From: Bacteroidales bacterium Bact_23 | GTDB lineage: Bacteria > Bacteroidota > Bacteroidia > Bacteroidales > Lentimicrobiaceae | Assembly (NCBI GenBank): GCA_001603685.1 | Contig: LUZO01000051.1 | Span: 1-36,809 of the forward strand | Length of the DNA: 36,809 nucleotides | Reading direction: 5' to 3' | Shown: in pieces, positions 1 through 9,245 of the stretch | Position numbering within the stretch: position 1 is the first letter of the stretch | How the letters are laid out: the number at the start of each line of letters is the position of its first letter | Made by a program: the position numbers and the translations under genes | Notes under the pieces: model-generated | Seen by the model: only the letters and a program-made list of their open reading frames with translations | What the model was told of the DNA's origin: nothing | The model's database searches: none

Positions 1-260
1 ACAAGATATCATAGAGAATTAAAAATAGTTACCGCAAGATATCCTTTAATGGTCATAACAATCAGCAATTGAAAAAAGCAATACAGGTTTTTATGGAATG
101 ATTTAGAATCAACTTTCAGGTATAACAGATTCCTTTCGTACGATTATCGAAGCCATAACAAAAAAATGTCTAAATTTAGCCGTTGAAATCGCATTGCCTC
201 TTTCGGATGTTTTACCGGTTGAGGCGTTTAATATGAACAGAAAAACAAAAACAATCGTAC

Positions 261-1931
261 ATGAAAACAGACCTGGAAATTGCGAGAGAAGTGAAGATGA
301 AACATATCAGGGATATCGCTTCCACACTGGGAATTGAAGAGGACGACCTGATAACTTATGGCAAATACAAAGCCAAAATTCCATTGAGTTATCTGAATAC
401 GGAGAATATAAACAAAAACGCGCTGATTCTTGTATCAGCCACCTCTCCCACTCCTGCCGGTGAAGGAAAAACCACTGTCAGCATTGGTTTATCGCAGGCG
501 CTGAACAAAATTGGAAGAAAAACCACCGTTGTGCTGAGGGAACCTTCCCTTGGTCCTGTTTTTGGTATGAAGGGGGGCGCCACAGGCGGCGGACATTCGC
601 AGGTGCTGCCTATGGAAGACATTAACCTTCACTTTACCGGCGATTTTGCAGCCATTGAAAAGGCGCACAACCTGCTTGCAGCGCTTATCGACAACAACAT
701 CCAGAGCAAAAACCACAATCTGGGCATCGACCCGCGTACGGTTTACTGGAAAAGAGTAATGGATGTGAACGACCGTTCGCTCCGTAAAATCATTGTCGGG
801 CTTGGCGGCCGGACCTCAGGCGTACCCCGCGAAACCGGTTTCGACATTACCGCAGCCTCCGAAGTCATGGCAACCCTCTGCCTTTCCGACAACCTGGAGC
901 ATCTGAAGGAGAAGCTGGGCAATATTTTTGTCGGCTTCACCTACGACAGAAAACCGGTTTACGCCCGCGATCTGAAAGCCAACGGAGCCATGACACTGCT
1001 GCTGAAGGATGCAATTATGCCCAATCTTGTCCAGACTTCCGAAGGGACGCCGGCCATTATCCATGGCGGTCCGTTTGCCAATATTGCCCAGGGAACCAAC
1101 TCGGTGATTGCCACCCGCATGGGGCTTTCGCTCAGCGATTATGTAGTTACCGAAGCCGGTTTCGGTTTCGACCTCGGTGCAGAGAAGTTTTTCGACATCA
1201 AATGCCGCTATGCCGGCCTGTCGCCGAAGGTAGTGGTACTGGTAACCACCGTCAGGGCGCTGAAATACCATGGCGGAAAGCCTCTGAAAGAGATTAAGGA
1301 AGCCGATGCGGCTGCAGTAAAGAAAGGGCTGCCCAACCTTGAAAAGCACCTGGAAAACATCAAGCGTTTCGGCGTTTCGTGTGTGGTGGCCATCAATAAG
1401 TTTGCCGACGACACCGACCATGAGCTTCAGACCATCATCGACCGGTGCAGCGAAATCGGAGTAAAAGCAGTTGTTGCCGATGTATGGGGCAAAGGCGGCG
1501 AAGGCGCACTGGCACTTGCTGAAACTGTTGCCGCCATTGCCGCGAGCACTGAAAAACAGTGGCAGCCGCTCTACGAACTGGATTGGGACATCCCGAAGAA
1601 GATTGAAACCATCGCCACAAAGGTTTACGGCGCAAAAGCGATTGACTATTCGCTGAAAGCAAAGGACGACCTCAAAAAGATAGAAGATCTGGGCCTTTCG
1701 AAGTTGCCGGTCTGCATTGCCAAAACACAGAAATCGCTTTCGGACAACCCTGATCTGCTGGGACGCCCCAAAGACTTTGTCGTAACTGTTCGCGAAATTG
1801 AAATCGCAGCAGGTGCGGGCTTTGTCATCCCGATTACCGGCGAAATCATGCGAATGCCCGGATTACCGCCCATCCCCGCCGCTGAGAATATGGATATTGA
1901 CGCCAACGGAACCATTACCGGGCTGGCATAA
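261..1931 (+). CDS. fhs: Formate--tetrahydrofolate ligase
   Basis: 556 aa ORF with typical Fhs sequence: TPAGEGKTTVSIGLSQAL nucleotide-binding loop, REPSLGPVFGMKGGATGGGHSQV, FTGDFAAIEKAHNLLAALIDN, and C-terminal PGLPPIPAAENMDID. Confidence 0.98.
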   Translation: MKTDLEIAREVKMKHIRDIASTLGIEEDDLITYGKYKAKIPLSYLNTENINKNALILVSATSPTPAGEGKTTVSIGLSQALNKIGRKTTVVLREPSLGPVFGMKGGATGGGHSQVLPMEDINLHFTGDFAAIEKAHNLLAALIDNNIQSKNHNLGIDPRTVYWKRVMDVNDRSLRKIIVGLGGRTSGVPRETGFDITAASEVMATLCLSDNLEHLKEKLGNIFVGFTYDRKPVYARDLKANGAMTLLLKDAIMPNLVQTSEGTPAIIHGGPFANIAQGTNSVIATRMGLSLSDYVVTEAGFGFDLGAEKFFDIKCRYAGLSPKVVVLVTTVRALKYHGGKPLKEIKEADAAAVKKGLPNLEKHLENIKRFGVSCVVAINKFADDTDHELQTIIDRCSEIGVKAVVADVWGKGGEGALALAETVAAIAASTEKQWQPLYELDWDIPKKIETIATKVYGAKAIDYSLKAKDDLKKIEDLGLSKLPVCIAKTQKSLSDNPDLLGRPKDFVVTVREIEIAAGAGFVIPITGEIMRMPGLPPIPAAENMDIDANGTITGLA

Positions 1932-1978
1932 CAACAAAACCGGAACAGGAGATTTTCCCGTCCGGTGTTAACTTCAAC

Positions 1979-2016
1979 AAAGAACCCGTTTCCGCGCAGG
2001 CAGAAATGGGTTCTTT
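1979..2016 (+). terminator. Stem-loop terminator downstream of fhs
   Basis: aaagaacccgttt (1979-1991) pairs with aaatgggttcttt (2004-2016). This gives a 13-bp stem with one G-U pair and a T-rich 3' arm, 47 nt after the fhs stop. Confidence 0.7.
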
Positions 2017-2064
2017 CATATCATCAGTTCAGGAAGTACGCTTTAAACCGGAGGCACCATACCG

Positions 2065-2107
2065 ATTGTAATTTACAAAACAGCCTGGACTATTTTGTAA
2101 ATACAAT
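2065..2107 (-). terminator. AT-rich imperfect inverted repeat just downstream of the MoxR stop codon (probable 3'-end structure)
   Basis: attgta-a-tttacaaaa (2065-2080) pairs with ttttgtaaatacaat (2093-2107), 15 bp with one bulged A. It starts 5 nt past the minus-strand stop at 2113. Confidence 0.45.
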
Positions 2108-2112
2108 TCGTA

Positions 2113-3090
2113 TTATTTCAGCAGCTCTTCAACAATCTGTTTCACGCCGATTCCTTCGGCTTCGGCTTTATAGTTCCTCACAATGCGGTGGCGGAGTATG
2201 CTGGTGGCAACCGCCTGTACATCTGAAATATCCGGTGAGTATTTGCCGTTGATGGCGGCATGCGCCTTTGCTCCGAGAATCAGGTACTGCGAGGCGCGCG
2301 GGCCGGCCCCCCAGGTAAGGTAGAGGTTTGTCCACGGATGTGCAAGTTCGGTTCCCGGACGGGTTTTCGATGCCAGTTTTACGGCATACTCATATACATT
2401 ATCGGCAACCGGAATGCGGCGGATAAGGTTCTGGAAGTAAATAATCTCCTCGCCGGTTAGCACCACCGATGGCTCGGTAGTCTGCCCTGAAGTAGTATTT
2501 TTTACAACATTTATTTCCTGGCTGAATGTAGGATAATCCAGCCAGATATTCAGCATAAAGCGGTCGAGCTGGGCTTCGGGCAGTGGGTAGGTTCCCTCCT
2601 GCTCTATCGGGTTCTGCGTTGCCAGCACAAAAAAAGGCTCCGACAGCTTATGGCTTTCGCCGGCCACCGTAACGGCTTTCTCCTGCATGGCTTCGAGCAT
2701 CGCCGACTGGGTTTTGGGCGGAGTTCTGTTTATCTCATCAGCCAGAATAATGTTTGCAAAAACGGGCCCTTTTACAAACCTGAAACGACGGTTTTCATCC
2801 AGAATCTCAGTTCCCAGAATATCCGAAGGCATCAGGTCGGGGGTAAACTGAATGCGGCTGTAGGTAAGTCCGAGCGAACGGGCAATGGTATTCACCAGCA
2901 GGGTTTTGGCAAGGCCGGGAACCCCAACCAGCAAGGCATGCCCCTTACTGAAGATGCAGATAAGCACATCCCTTACCACATCTTCCTGTCCAACAATAAC
3001 TTTCCCGATTTCGGCAGTCAGCAGCCGGTATTTTTCAACAAAAGCATCTACCGCTTCAACATCACTTTTATAGGGTGTCATATCAATCAA
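2113..3090 (-). CDS. MoxR-family AAA+ ATPase
   Basis: 325 aa; LLVGVPGLAKTLLVNTIA (Walker A), NIILADEINRTPPKTQSAMLEAMQE (Walker B), ATQNPIEQEGTYPLPEAQLDRF. All are MoxR hallmarks. Confidence 0.95.
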   Translation of the reverse strand: MIDMTPYKSDVEAVDAFVEKYRLLTAEIGKVIVGQEDVVRDVLICIFSKGHALLVGVPGLAKTLLVNTIARSLGLTYSRIQFTPDLMPSDILGTEILDENRRFRFVKGPVFANIILADEINRTPPKTQSAMLEAMQEKAVTVAGESHKLSEPFFVLATQNPIEQEGTYPLPEAQLDRFMLNIWLDYPTFSQEINVVKNTTSGQTTEPSVVLTGEEIIYFQNLIRRIPVADNVYEYAVKLASKTRPGTELAHPWTNLYLTWGAGPRASQYLILGAKAHAAINGKYSPDISDVQAVATSILRHRIVRNYKAEAEGIGVKQIVEELLK

Positions 3091-3108
3091 TCTTTTTTAT
3101 GGAATTGT

Positions 3109-4461
3109 TTATCTGAGTCTCCAGTTGTGTTCAAAATGGCAATCTTCATAAGCTTCATTTATTCTGAAATAAGTTTTCCCTATTTTTTCGCCTATCCATT
3201 TATTAATTGCGTCATTCTGTTTTTTATTCAAAGCCCATTCCTGAATGGTGCTGTAGTCATCCCTGAGGTTTGCCCTGTGCGGCTCGGTGCGGGTCTTCAG
3301 GTAGTAAATGTTCAGTGTTTGTTTTGCATCCTGATCCATAATGGCCATAGGCTTTGAAATGTCGCCCACATTCATTTTGTCGATGGCAAAGAATATTTTC
3401 GGATCGAAATGCTTGGCCAGAAACCGGGTATTTCCGGTCATTTCATTTACCATGAGGCCGCCGTTTATCTTACCGGGATCATCTGAAAATTTCAGTGCAG
3501 CATCTTCAAAGGTCATCTCCTTATTCCGGATCAATCCGGCGATGCTGTCGAGCAGGCGCGAAGATTTTGTAAGATCGGCATCCGATATTTTCGGCATCAG
3601 CAGAATATGGCGGGTATTGATCATTTCGCCTCTACGCTCTATCAACTGAATGATGTGGTATCCGGCTTTAGATTTGATGACATCAGAAATCTCACCTTTT
3701 TTCAGGTTGAAAGCGGCTGCTTCGTATTCGGGATAAAGCTGTCCGCGTCCCACAAAGCCAATTTCACCACCTTTTCTGGCTGAGCCGGGGTCTTCGGAGT
3801 AGAGGGCTGCCAATGCAGCAAAATTTTCTCCTTTCAGCAAGCGTTCGCGCAATCCACGAAGGCGCTCGCGGGTGGCATCCATCTCCTCCTTGCTGATTGA
3901 CGGCTCCTTCATAATCCGCCCCACTTCGTACTCCATTTCAATAACCGGAATGCTATCCTTGGGCATTTTATTGAAGAAATTCCGCACCTCCGAGGGGGTA
4001 ACCTTAATATCTTTTACCAGTTTCTGCTGAACCTTATCAACCATCAATTGCTCTTTTACCAGGCTTCTGAATTCTTCCCTGATCTGAATGAGTGGCTTTT
4101 TGTAGAATTGCTCCAGCTTCTCCTGCGATCCGAACTGCTGAATGTAGTATCTGAAACGGGCATCCATCGTCTGTTCGATTTCGTCATCCGATACTTCAAT
4201 GCTATCGAGTTCAGCCTGATTCAGTAACAGTTTCTGAAACAACAGCTCTTCCAGAATGGCGCAGCGCGTAGCTTTGGCATCTTTGATGGCACCTTGCAAA
4301 CGATGCTGAACATACTGGGTTTCGATGTCGGACTGCAGGATAAAATTGGCTCCCACCACCGCCACCACTTCATCAATAATCTGTTCCTGCGACCGGCCCT
4401 GTTTGGTAAAAACCAAAGCCATCAGCGCAATCAGCAGTACAGTAGTTCCTTTTATTTTCAT
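3109..4461 (-). CDS. SurA-like periplasmic peptidyl-prolyl isomerase with two parvulin (PpiC) domains
   Basis: 450 aa with N-terminal signal sequence, SurA_N-like region ([20 protein letters not shown]), and a parvulin domain ([65 protein letters not shown]) followed by a second (INTRHILL...). Confidence 0.93.
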   Translation of the reverse strand: MKIKGTTVLLIALMALVFTKQGRSQEQIIDEVVAVVGANFILQSDIETQYVQHRLQGAIKDAKATRCAILEELLFQKLLLNQAELDSIEVSDDEIEQTMDARFRYYIQQFGSQEKLEQFYKKPLIQIREEFRSLVKEQLMVDKVQQKLVKDIKVTPSEVRNFFNKMPKDSIPVIEMEYEVGRIMKEPSISKEEMDATRERLRGLRERLLKGENFAALAALYSEDPGSARKGGEIGFVGRGQLYPEYEAAAFNLKKGEISDVIKSKAGYHIIQLIERRGEMINTRHILLMPKISDADLTKSSRLLDSIAGLIRNKEMTFEDAALKFSDDPGKINGGLMVNEMTGNTRFLAKHFDPKIFFAIDKMNVGDISKPMAIMDQDAKQTLNIYYLKTRTEPHRANLRDDYSTIQEWALNKKQNDAINKWIGEKIGKTYFRINEAYEDCHFEHNWRLR

Positions 4462-4486
4462 TTATCGAAAAGTTATTTCCTTGATA

Positions 4487-5344
4487 TCAGAATATTTCAA
4501 ATTCGTTGTTCTTCAGTGCTTCCTGAAACACTTCCTGTTGCATGCGGTTTATCAGCTCCTGTTTTCGCCTGTTCAGAATCATATTTCTGATGTTCCTTAT
4601 TTCAAGGCTGAGCGGCGAAGTGCTCTCCCTGATTTTGTAATCGTTGAAGCGGATATAGTAAACAAAGAGCGAGTCGCCGGCTTCGTGATAGTTCCTGTTT
4701 CTCAGAAAGTTCTCCTGATCATAAATCTGTATCGGAAGTTCACGCATCAGATCGCCGAAAGGGAGCCACTTTTCATCGTCGGGCCTGCACGAGATGGTTG
4801 ATTTATCGCACAGGTCAATCAGTTTCTCCCTGTCGTCGGGTTTTGATGAAAGCAGATATTGCTTTGCCTTTTTTGCCTGAGGCGTATTCTGTTGCCCTAA
4901 TGGAACTTTAACATAGCTGACCCTTACAATATTTTCGCGCAGGCGGAAATTTTCTTCGTTTTCGTTGTAAAACGCCTCAATTTCCTTTTCGGTAATAACG
5001 GTATCGAGCCGCTGCCTGATTAGTTCGCTTTCGTATTCGAAGATTATCAGCGAGTTTTTATAGTTTTCGAGTTCTTTCGTGAAGTCCTTTCTCTCTTTGG
5101 GCAGGTTACTTTCGGCATGGTTCAGCAAAACCTGATTTCTAATCCAGTTATCGATGTACTGACGCGCAATTTCAAGGCTGTCGGCAGCCGGAAGCCCGGC
5201 CGGAATAGCCTCTTCCAGCTCTGTGCGGTAAAGGTATTTTCCGTAAGCTTCGGCAACAGCATCACCTTCGGGCATATTCCCCGGGAAATTACATGCCGGA
5301 ATAAAAATAACCGGAATTAGCAAAGCCCAAAGCCATCGCATCAT
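4487..5344 (-). CDS. SurA/PpiC-like lipoprotein with a degenerate or absent parvulin domain
   Basis: 285 aa; lipobox-like N terminus MMRWLWALLIPVIFIPAC; SurA_N-like helical region (LEIARQYIDNWIRNQVLLNHAE); lies between two PPIase genes. No clear FxxxAxxxSxDxxSxxxGGxLGW-type motif is visible. Confidence 0.7.
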   Translation of the reverse strand: MMRWLWALLIPVIFIPACNFPGNMPEGDAVAEAYGKYLYRTELEEAIPAGLPAADSLEIARQYIDNWIRNQVLLNHAESNLPKERKDFTKELENYKNSLIIFEYESELIRQRLDTVITEKEIEAFYNENEENFRLRENIVRVSYVKVPLGQQNTPQAKKAKQYLLSSKPDDREKLIDLCDKSTISCRPDDEKWLPFGDLMRELPIQIYDQENFLRNRNYHEAGDSLFVYYIRFNDYKIRESTSPLSLEIRNIRNMILNRRKQELINRMQQEVFQEALKNNEFEIF

Positions 5345-5351
5345 CAGGCTG

Positions 5352-7340
5352 TTACTTTATTGATGACAACACTGCTTCATTTACCTTAAACGGATATTTA
5401 GCCCTCAGCTCCTTAATCCACTCCTGTTCAAGGTAATTCTGGTAATCGGCAGTAATCAGCCCCCTGGCTTCATCCAGCTTCTTTGGCTCCGGAGCAACAA
5501 TTGAATGTATATATATAAGGTATGCCTTCCCGTTATCGATGATTTCGGGAACCAGACCCGGCTTCCAGGCAATGCTGTCGATCATTTCATTGTCGCCTTT
5601 CTGATATTTTCTCCGGTCGATTGTAAGCAAGGTGGCACTGTCGCTGTTAAACTGAGCCAGTATTTCAGGTGCGGTCAGCTCTTTCTTTATGGCTTTTCTC
5701 AATTCAGCGAGTTTCTTATCATCTGTAGATGAATAGGTATATACCGTTGCATCAATGCGCTGATCCCACATGTATTTGTTCTTGTTTTTCTTATAAAAGT
5801 CTTCCAGGCCGGCGGTATCCTTTACGGCTTTCGACCATATTTTCCGATCGGTAAGTTCGAATAGGAGAATTCCGTCGTGATACTCCTTTACCAGCATCTT
5901 AAAGTCAGGGTATTTTGACTCAAGCTGTGAATCTTCATAGTTCAGCAGGGTTTCATTCACAAAACCGGCATACATTCCGTTCACATACGCTCTGATATCC
6001 TCTTTGTTGCGTTTACGCTGGTTTTTGGCAAGCCATGCTGCAAAATCCTGCTGCGAAATGCCTTTACGGCCGATGGTAAAGAGATTTTTCTTTAATCCGG
6101 CAGCCTCTTTAGCCGACCATTTCCCGCTGAAGATGCTGTCGGTAACGACTTTATAGAAATCGTCCCTTGCCTTCAGGTTCTCGGTGAATTTATACTCTCG
6201 TTTAATTCGGCTGAGCAGAGCTTCTTCGCTTCTTTTGGCTCTGTCGCTGCGGGTAAGGCTCTGCTTCATATCGTTGAGGTTATCCTGGTAGGTTCCTATC
6301 GGCTTACGGTCGAGCAGTTTCACGATATGCCATCCGAATGGCGTGATAAAAGGCTTTGCCACTTCATTCAGTTCCTTAATCTTTGTAATTTCACTGATAA
6401 ATTCAGGAATCATCTTGTTTGCACCAAACCAGGGCAACACACCGCCTTTAGTAGCGGTAGAGCGGTCGTCGGAGAACTGATCGGCGAGCCTTCCGAAGTC
6501 TTCACCGGCCAAAATCCGCTGATAGATTTCATTTGCCTTCTGCTCCATTTTCGCACTGTCCTCGGCGGTAGCATTTGCCGGCAGACGCATCATTATGTGC
6601 GCCACCTGCACGCGGCCGAGGGCGGGTTTGCGATCGGTAACCTTTATCAGGTGGTATCCAAAATCGCTGCGGACGGGCATCGATACTTCACCAACAGGTG
6701 TGTTGTAGGCACCATTCTCGAAAGGATAGACCATATCGAATACGGTGAAATAGCCCAGATCGCCGCGATTTCCCTTAATGGTTCTGCCTTCCAGCTGCCT
6801 GTCGCGGGCCGACAAATCGTCAGATGACTCCATGGCTATTTTGCCAAAATCTTCCCCTTTCAGAATCCGTTTGCGCAATGCCATAACTTTTTTATAGGCA
6901 GCAAGTGAGTCGGCGGGCGAAGCGTTCCGGTCAACCCTGATAAGTATGTGGCTGGCGCGAATATCGGTTTTCTTCCGGTCGTAGGCCTCCTGCAGCATTG
7001 ATTTATTCATCTCCTCATCAATCAGATAAGGCTGGGCAAGTTGTTTACGGTATCCGGCAAGTTCATCCCTGAAAGTGCGTGCAGTATCAAGTCCAAGTAC
7101 CTGAGCTTCGTGCACTTTAAGCCTGAAGTTGATAAACAACTCCATATATTCTTCCAGTGATTTACGGTCAAGCACTTCGCTGTTGACATTGTTTTTCATA
7201 TAAACATTCAGAAATTCCGATTTTGTGATCTCCTCTCCGGCAACACTCAGGATAACAGGGTCTTTATCCTGGGCAAACGCCGGCGATACAGATAACACCA
7301 TGAAAATCAACGCAAACAGTCCAAACAGAGTTTTCTTCAT
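5352..7340 (-). CDS. Periplasmic peptidyl-prolyl isomerase (PpiC/parvulin, two tandem domains plus C-terminal extension)
   Basis: 662 aa with signal peptide. Parvulin motifs are seen twice: IRASHILIRV...FGKIAMESSDDLSARDRQLEGRTIKGNRGDLGYFTVFDMVYPFENGAY and VQVAHIMMRL...FGRLADQFSDDRSTATKGGVLPWFGANKMIPEF. Confidence 0.92.
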   Translation of the reverse strand: MKKTLFGLFALIFMVLSVSPAFAQDKDPVILSVAGEEITKSEFLNVYMKNNVNSEVLDRKSLEEYMELFINFRLKVHEAQVLGLDTARTFRDELAGYRKQLAQPYLIDEEMNKSMLQEAYDRKKTDIRASHILIRVDRNASPADSLAAYKKVMALRKRILKGEDFGKIAMESSDDLSARDRQLEGRTIKGNRGDLGYFTVFDMVYPFENGAYNTPVGEVSMPVRSDFGYHLIKVTDRKPALGRVQVAHIMMRLPANATAEDSAKMEQKANEIYQRILAGEDFGRLADQFSDDRSTATKGGVLPWFGANKMIPEFISEITKIKELNEVAKPFITPFGWHIVKLLDRKPIGTYQDNLNDMKQSLTRSDRAKRSEEALLSRIKREYKFTENLKARDDFYKVVTDSIFSGKWSAKEAAGLKKNLFTIGRKGISQQDFAAWLAKNQRKRNKEDIRAYVNGMYAGFVNETLLNYEDSQLESKYPDFKMLVKEYHDGILLFELTDRKIWSKAVKDTAGLEDFYKKNKNKYMWDQRIDATVYTYSSTDDKKLAELRKAIKKELTAPEILAQFNSDSATLLTIDRRKYQKGDNEMIDSIAWKPGLVPEIIDNGKAYLIYIHSIVAPEPKKLDEARGLITADYQNYLEQEWIKELRAKYPFKVNEAVLSSIK

Positions 7341-7419
7341 TTTTATTCGATATTTTAATTCTTGTGTTTACTTTTTCAATGATTTCAGTTCAAAATCAAT
7401 TCCTCAGGAATACCCGTGC

Positions 7420-8889
7420 TTACCGGCTGTAATTTGGCGCTTCACGGGTAATGGTAATGTCGTGCGGATGGCTTTCGGCGACTCCCGCTGCAGTAATCTT
7501 AACAAACCTTGCATTCTGAAGTTCGCTGATATTCCTGGATCCGGTATATCCCATTCCGGAGCGCAGTCCGCCCACCAGTTGATGAATCACTTCTGACAGG
7601 GTTCCTTTATAGGGAACGCGTCCGACGATTCCTTCGGGCACCAGCTTTTTGATGTCGTCCTCGGCATCCTGGAAATAGCGGTCCTTCGATCCTTTCTGCA
7701 TTGCCTCAATCGAACCCATTCCCCGGTAAGCCTTGTATTTTCGGCCTTCGTAAATAATGGTTTCGCCGGGTGATTCCTCAACGCCTGCAAACAATCCGCC
7801 GGCCATAATTGAATGGGCTCCGGCAGCAATGGCCTTGGCAATATCGCCGGTATAGCGGATACCTCCGTCAGCGATGACGGGTATTCCGCTTCCCTTCAGT
7901 TCCGATGCCACCTGATGAATTGCCGAAAGCTGGGGCATTCCGATACCTGCAATGATGCGGGTTGTACAGATGGATCCGGGTCCAATGCCTACCTTTATAC
8001 CGTCAATATCAAGTTTGAGGAAATCGCGGGCTGCTTCGCCGGTTCCCACATTGCCCACAACAAGGTCAATTTCAGGAAAATGTCTTTTGAACAGCCTTGC
8101 AGCATCCATCACTCCTTTTGAGTGGCCGTGGGCGGTATCAATAACCACTGCATCAACGCCGTTATCAACCAGCATCTGAACCCTTTCGATCATATCGCCG
8201 GTAACACCAACGGCGGCAGCAACCCTCAGCCGGCCGCGCGAATCCTTGCAGGCATTCGGGCGGGCTTTTATCTTGATGATATCCTTGTAGGTAATCAGTC
8301 CGATTAGTTTATAATCCTTGTCAACCACCGGCAGCTTCTCGATTTTATACTCCTGAAGGATGTCGGCTGCTTTCTCGAAATCGGTAAATTCAGTGGTAGT
8401 AATCAGGTTTTCGCTGGTCATCACTTCCGAAACCGGCCGCCGCGGGTTGCGTTCAAAGCGCAGGTCGCGGTTGGTGATAATCCCGGCAAGCACTCCCGAA
8501 CTTCTCACAACCGGGATTCCGCCTATCTTGAATTCCTTCATAATAGCCAGGGCATCAGCCACCAAAGCGCCTTCAGGAAGGGTAACAGGATCCAGAATCA
8601 TTCCGTTTTCGGCACGCTTTACTTTGCGCACCTCGTTGGACTGATCTTCAATTGTCATATTCTTGTGAAGCACCCCTATTCCGCCTTCCTGTGCAATGGC
8701 TATCGCCATAGTAGCATCAGTTACGGTATCCATAGCGGCCGTGACAATGGGAATGTTTATCCTGATATTTCTGGAAAAAAGGGTGGATGTATCCACTTCG
8801 CGCGGCAAAACCTCTGAATAAGCGGGCAACAGCAGCACATCATCATAGGTCAATCCCTCGCCTGAAAACTTTTCACTGAACGCTGACAT
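7420..8889 (-). CDS. guaB: Inosine-5'-monophosphate dehydrogenase
   Basis: 489 aa; [18 protein letters not shown], tandem CBS domains, [58 protein letters not shown]. Confidence 0.98.
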   Translation of the reverse strand: MSAFSEKFSGEGLTYDDVLLLPAYSEVLPREVDTSTLFSRNIRINIPIVTAAMDTVTDATMAIAIAQEGGIGVLHKNMTIEDQSNEVRKVKRAENGMILDPVTLPEGALVADALAIMKEFKIGGIPVVRSSGVLAGIITNRDLRFERNPRRPVSEVMTSENLITTTEFTDFEKAADILQEYKIEKLPVVDKDYKLIGLITYKDIIKIKARPNACKDSRGRLRVAAAVGVTGDMIERVQMLVDNGVDAVVIDTAHGHSKGVMDAARLFKRHFPEIDLVVGNVGTGEAARDFLKLDIDGIKVGIGPGSICTTRIIAGIGMPQLSAIHQVASELKGSGIPVIADGGIRYTGDIAKAIAAGAHSIMAGGLFAGVEESPGETIIYEGRKYKAYRGMGSIEAMQKGSKDRYFQDAEDDIKKLVPEGIVGRVPYKGTLSEVIHQLVGGLRSGMGYTGSRNISELQNARFVKITAAGVAESHPHDITITREAPNYSR

Positions 8890-8909
8890 ATCTTACAAAT
8901 TGAAAAGCG

Positions 8910-8917
8910 CAAAGTTA
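8910..8917 (-). promoter_or_regulatory. Bacteroidota-type -7 element upstream of guaB
   Basis: The minus strand reads TAACTTTG (TAnnTTTG), 21 nt upstream of the guaB ATG at 8889. No convincing -33 element at ideal spacing. Confidence 0.45.
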
Positions 8918-9245
8918 TGAAAAATAGATTTTCAACCGATTGCGATATTTCTATTAACCTGAACTGAATGAAAATCATATTCCTTTTCCTGACGAATATG
9001 GCAGCGGCTTTATTATTCAGAGTTGCTAAATTCAGGAAGCCTGCCTGCTGAAGCAATATTTATATCGCTATTAATCAACCCATTAAATTAACCGATGAAC
9101 GATATTTCCCCGATTTTCACACAAATCTTATCGGAAATCAAGGTTGGATAAAACAACACGGCCGGGTATTGTTAAAAAATCCTAAATTTACAGTCCGGTT
9201 CCGGATTGACAAAAAAGACCCTTTTTAAAACTAATTTCAGGGATC

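Noticed and set aside
1-260. Left-edge AT-rich region with caagatatc repeated at 2-10 and 34-42, and TAAATTTA at 171-178
   Set aside because: Too short and weak to call a repeat element or a promoter; TAAATTTA lacks the final G and a -33 partner.
816-1421. 201-aa minus-strand ORF
   Set aside because: Antisense to fhs, with no family motifs; a shadow ORF.
2650-3357. 235-aa plus-strand ORF spanning the MoxR/SurA junction
   Set aside because: Crosses two convincing minus-strand genes; composition is not protein-like.
6327-6827. 166-aa plus-strand ORF
   Set aside because: Antisense to the 662-aa PPIase; no motifs.
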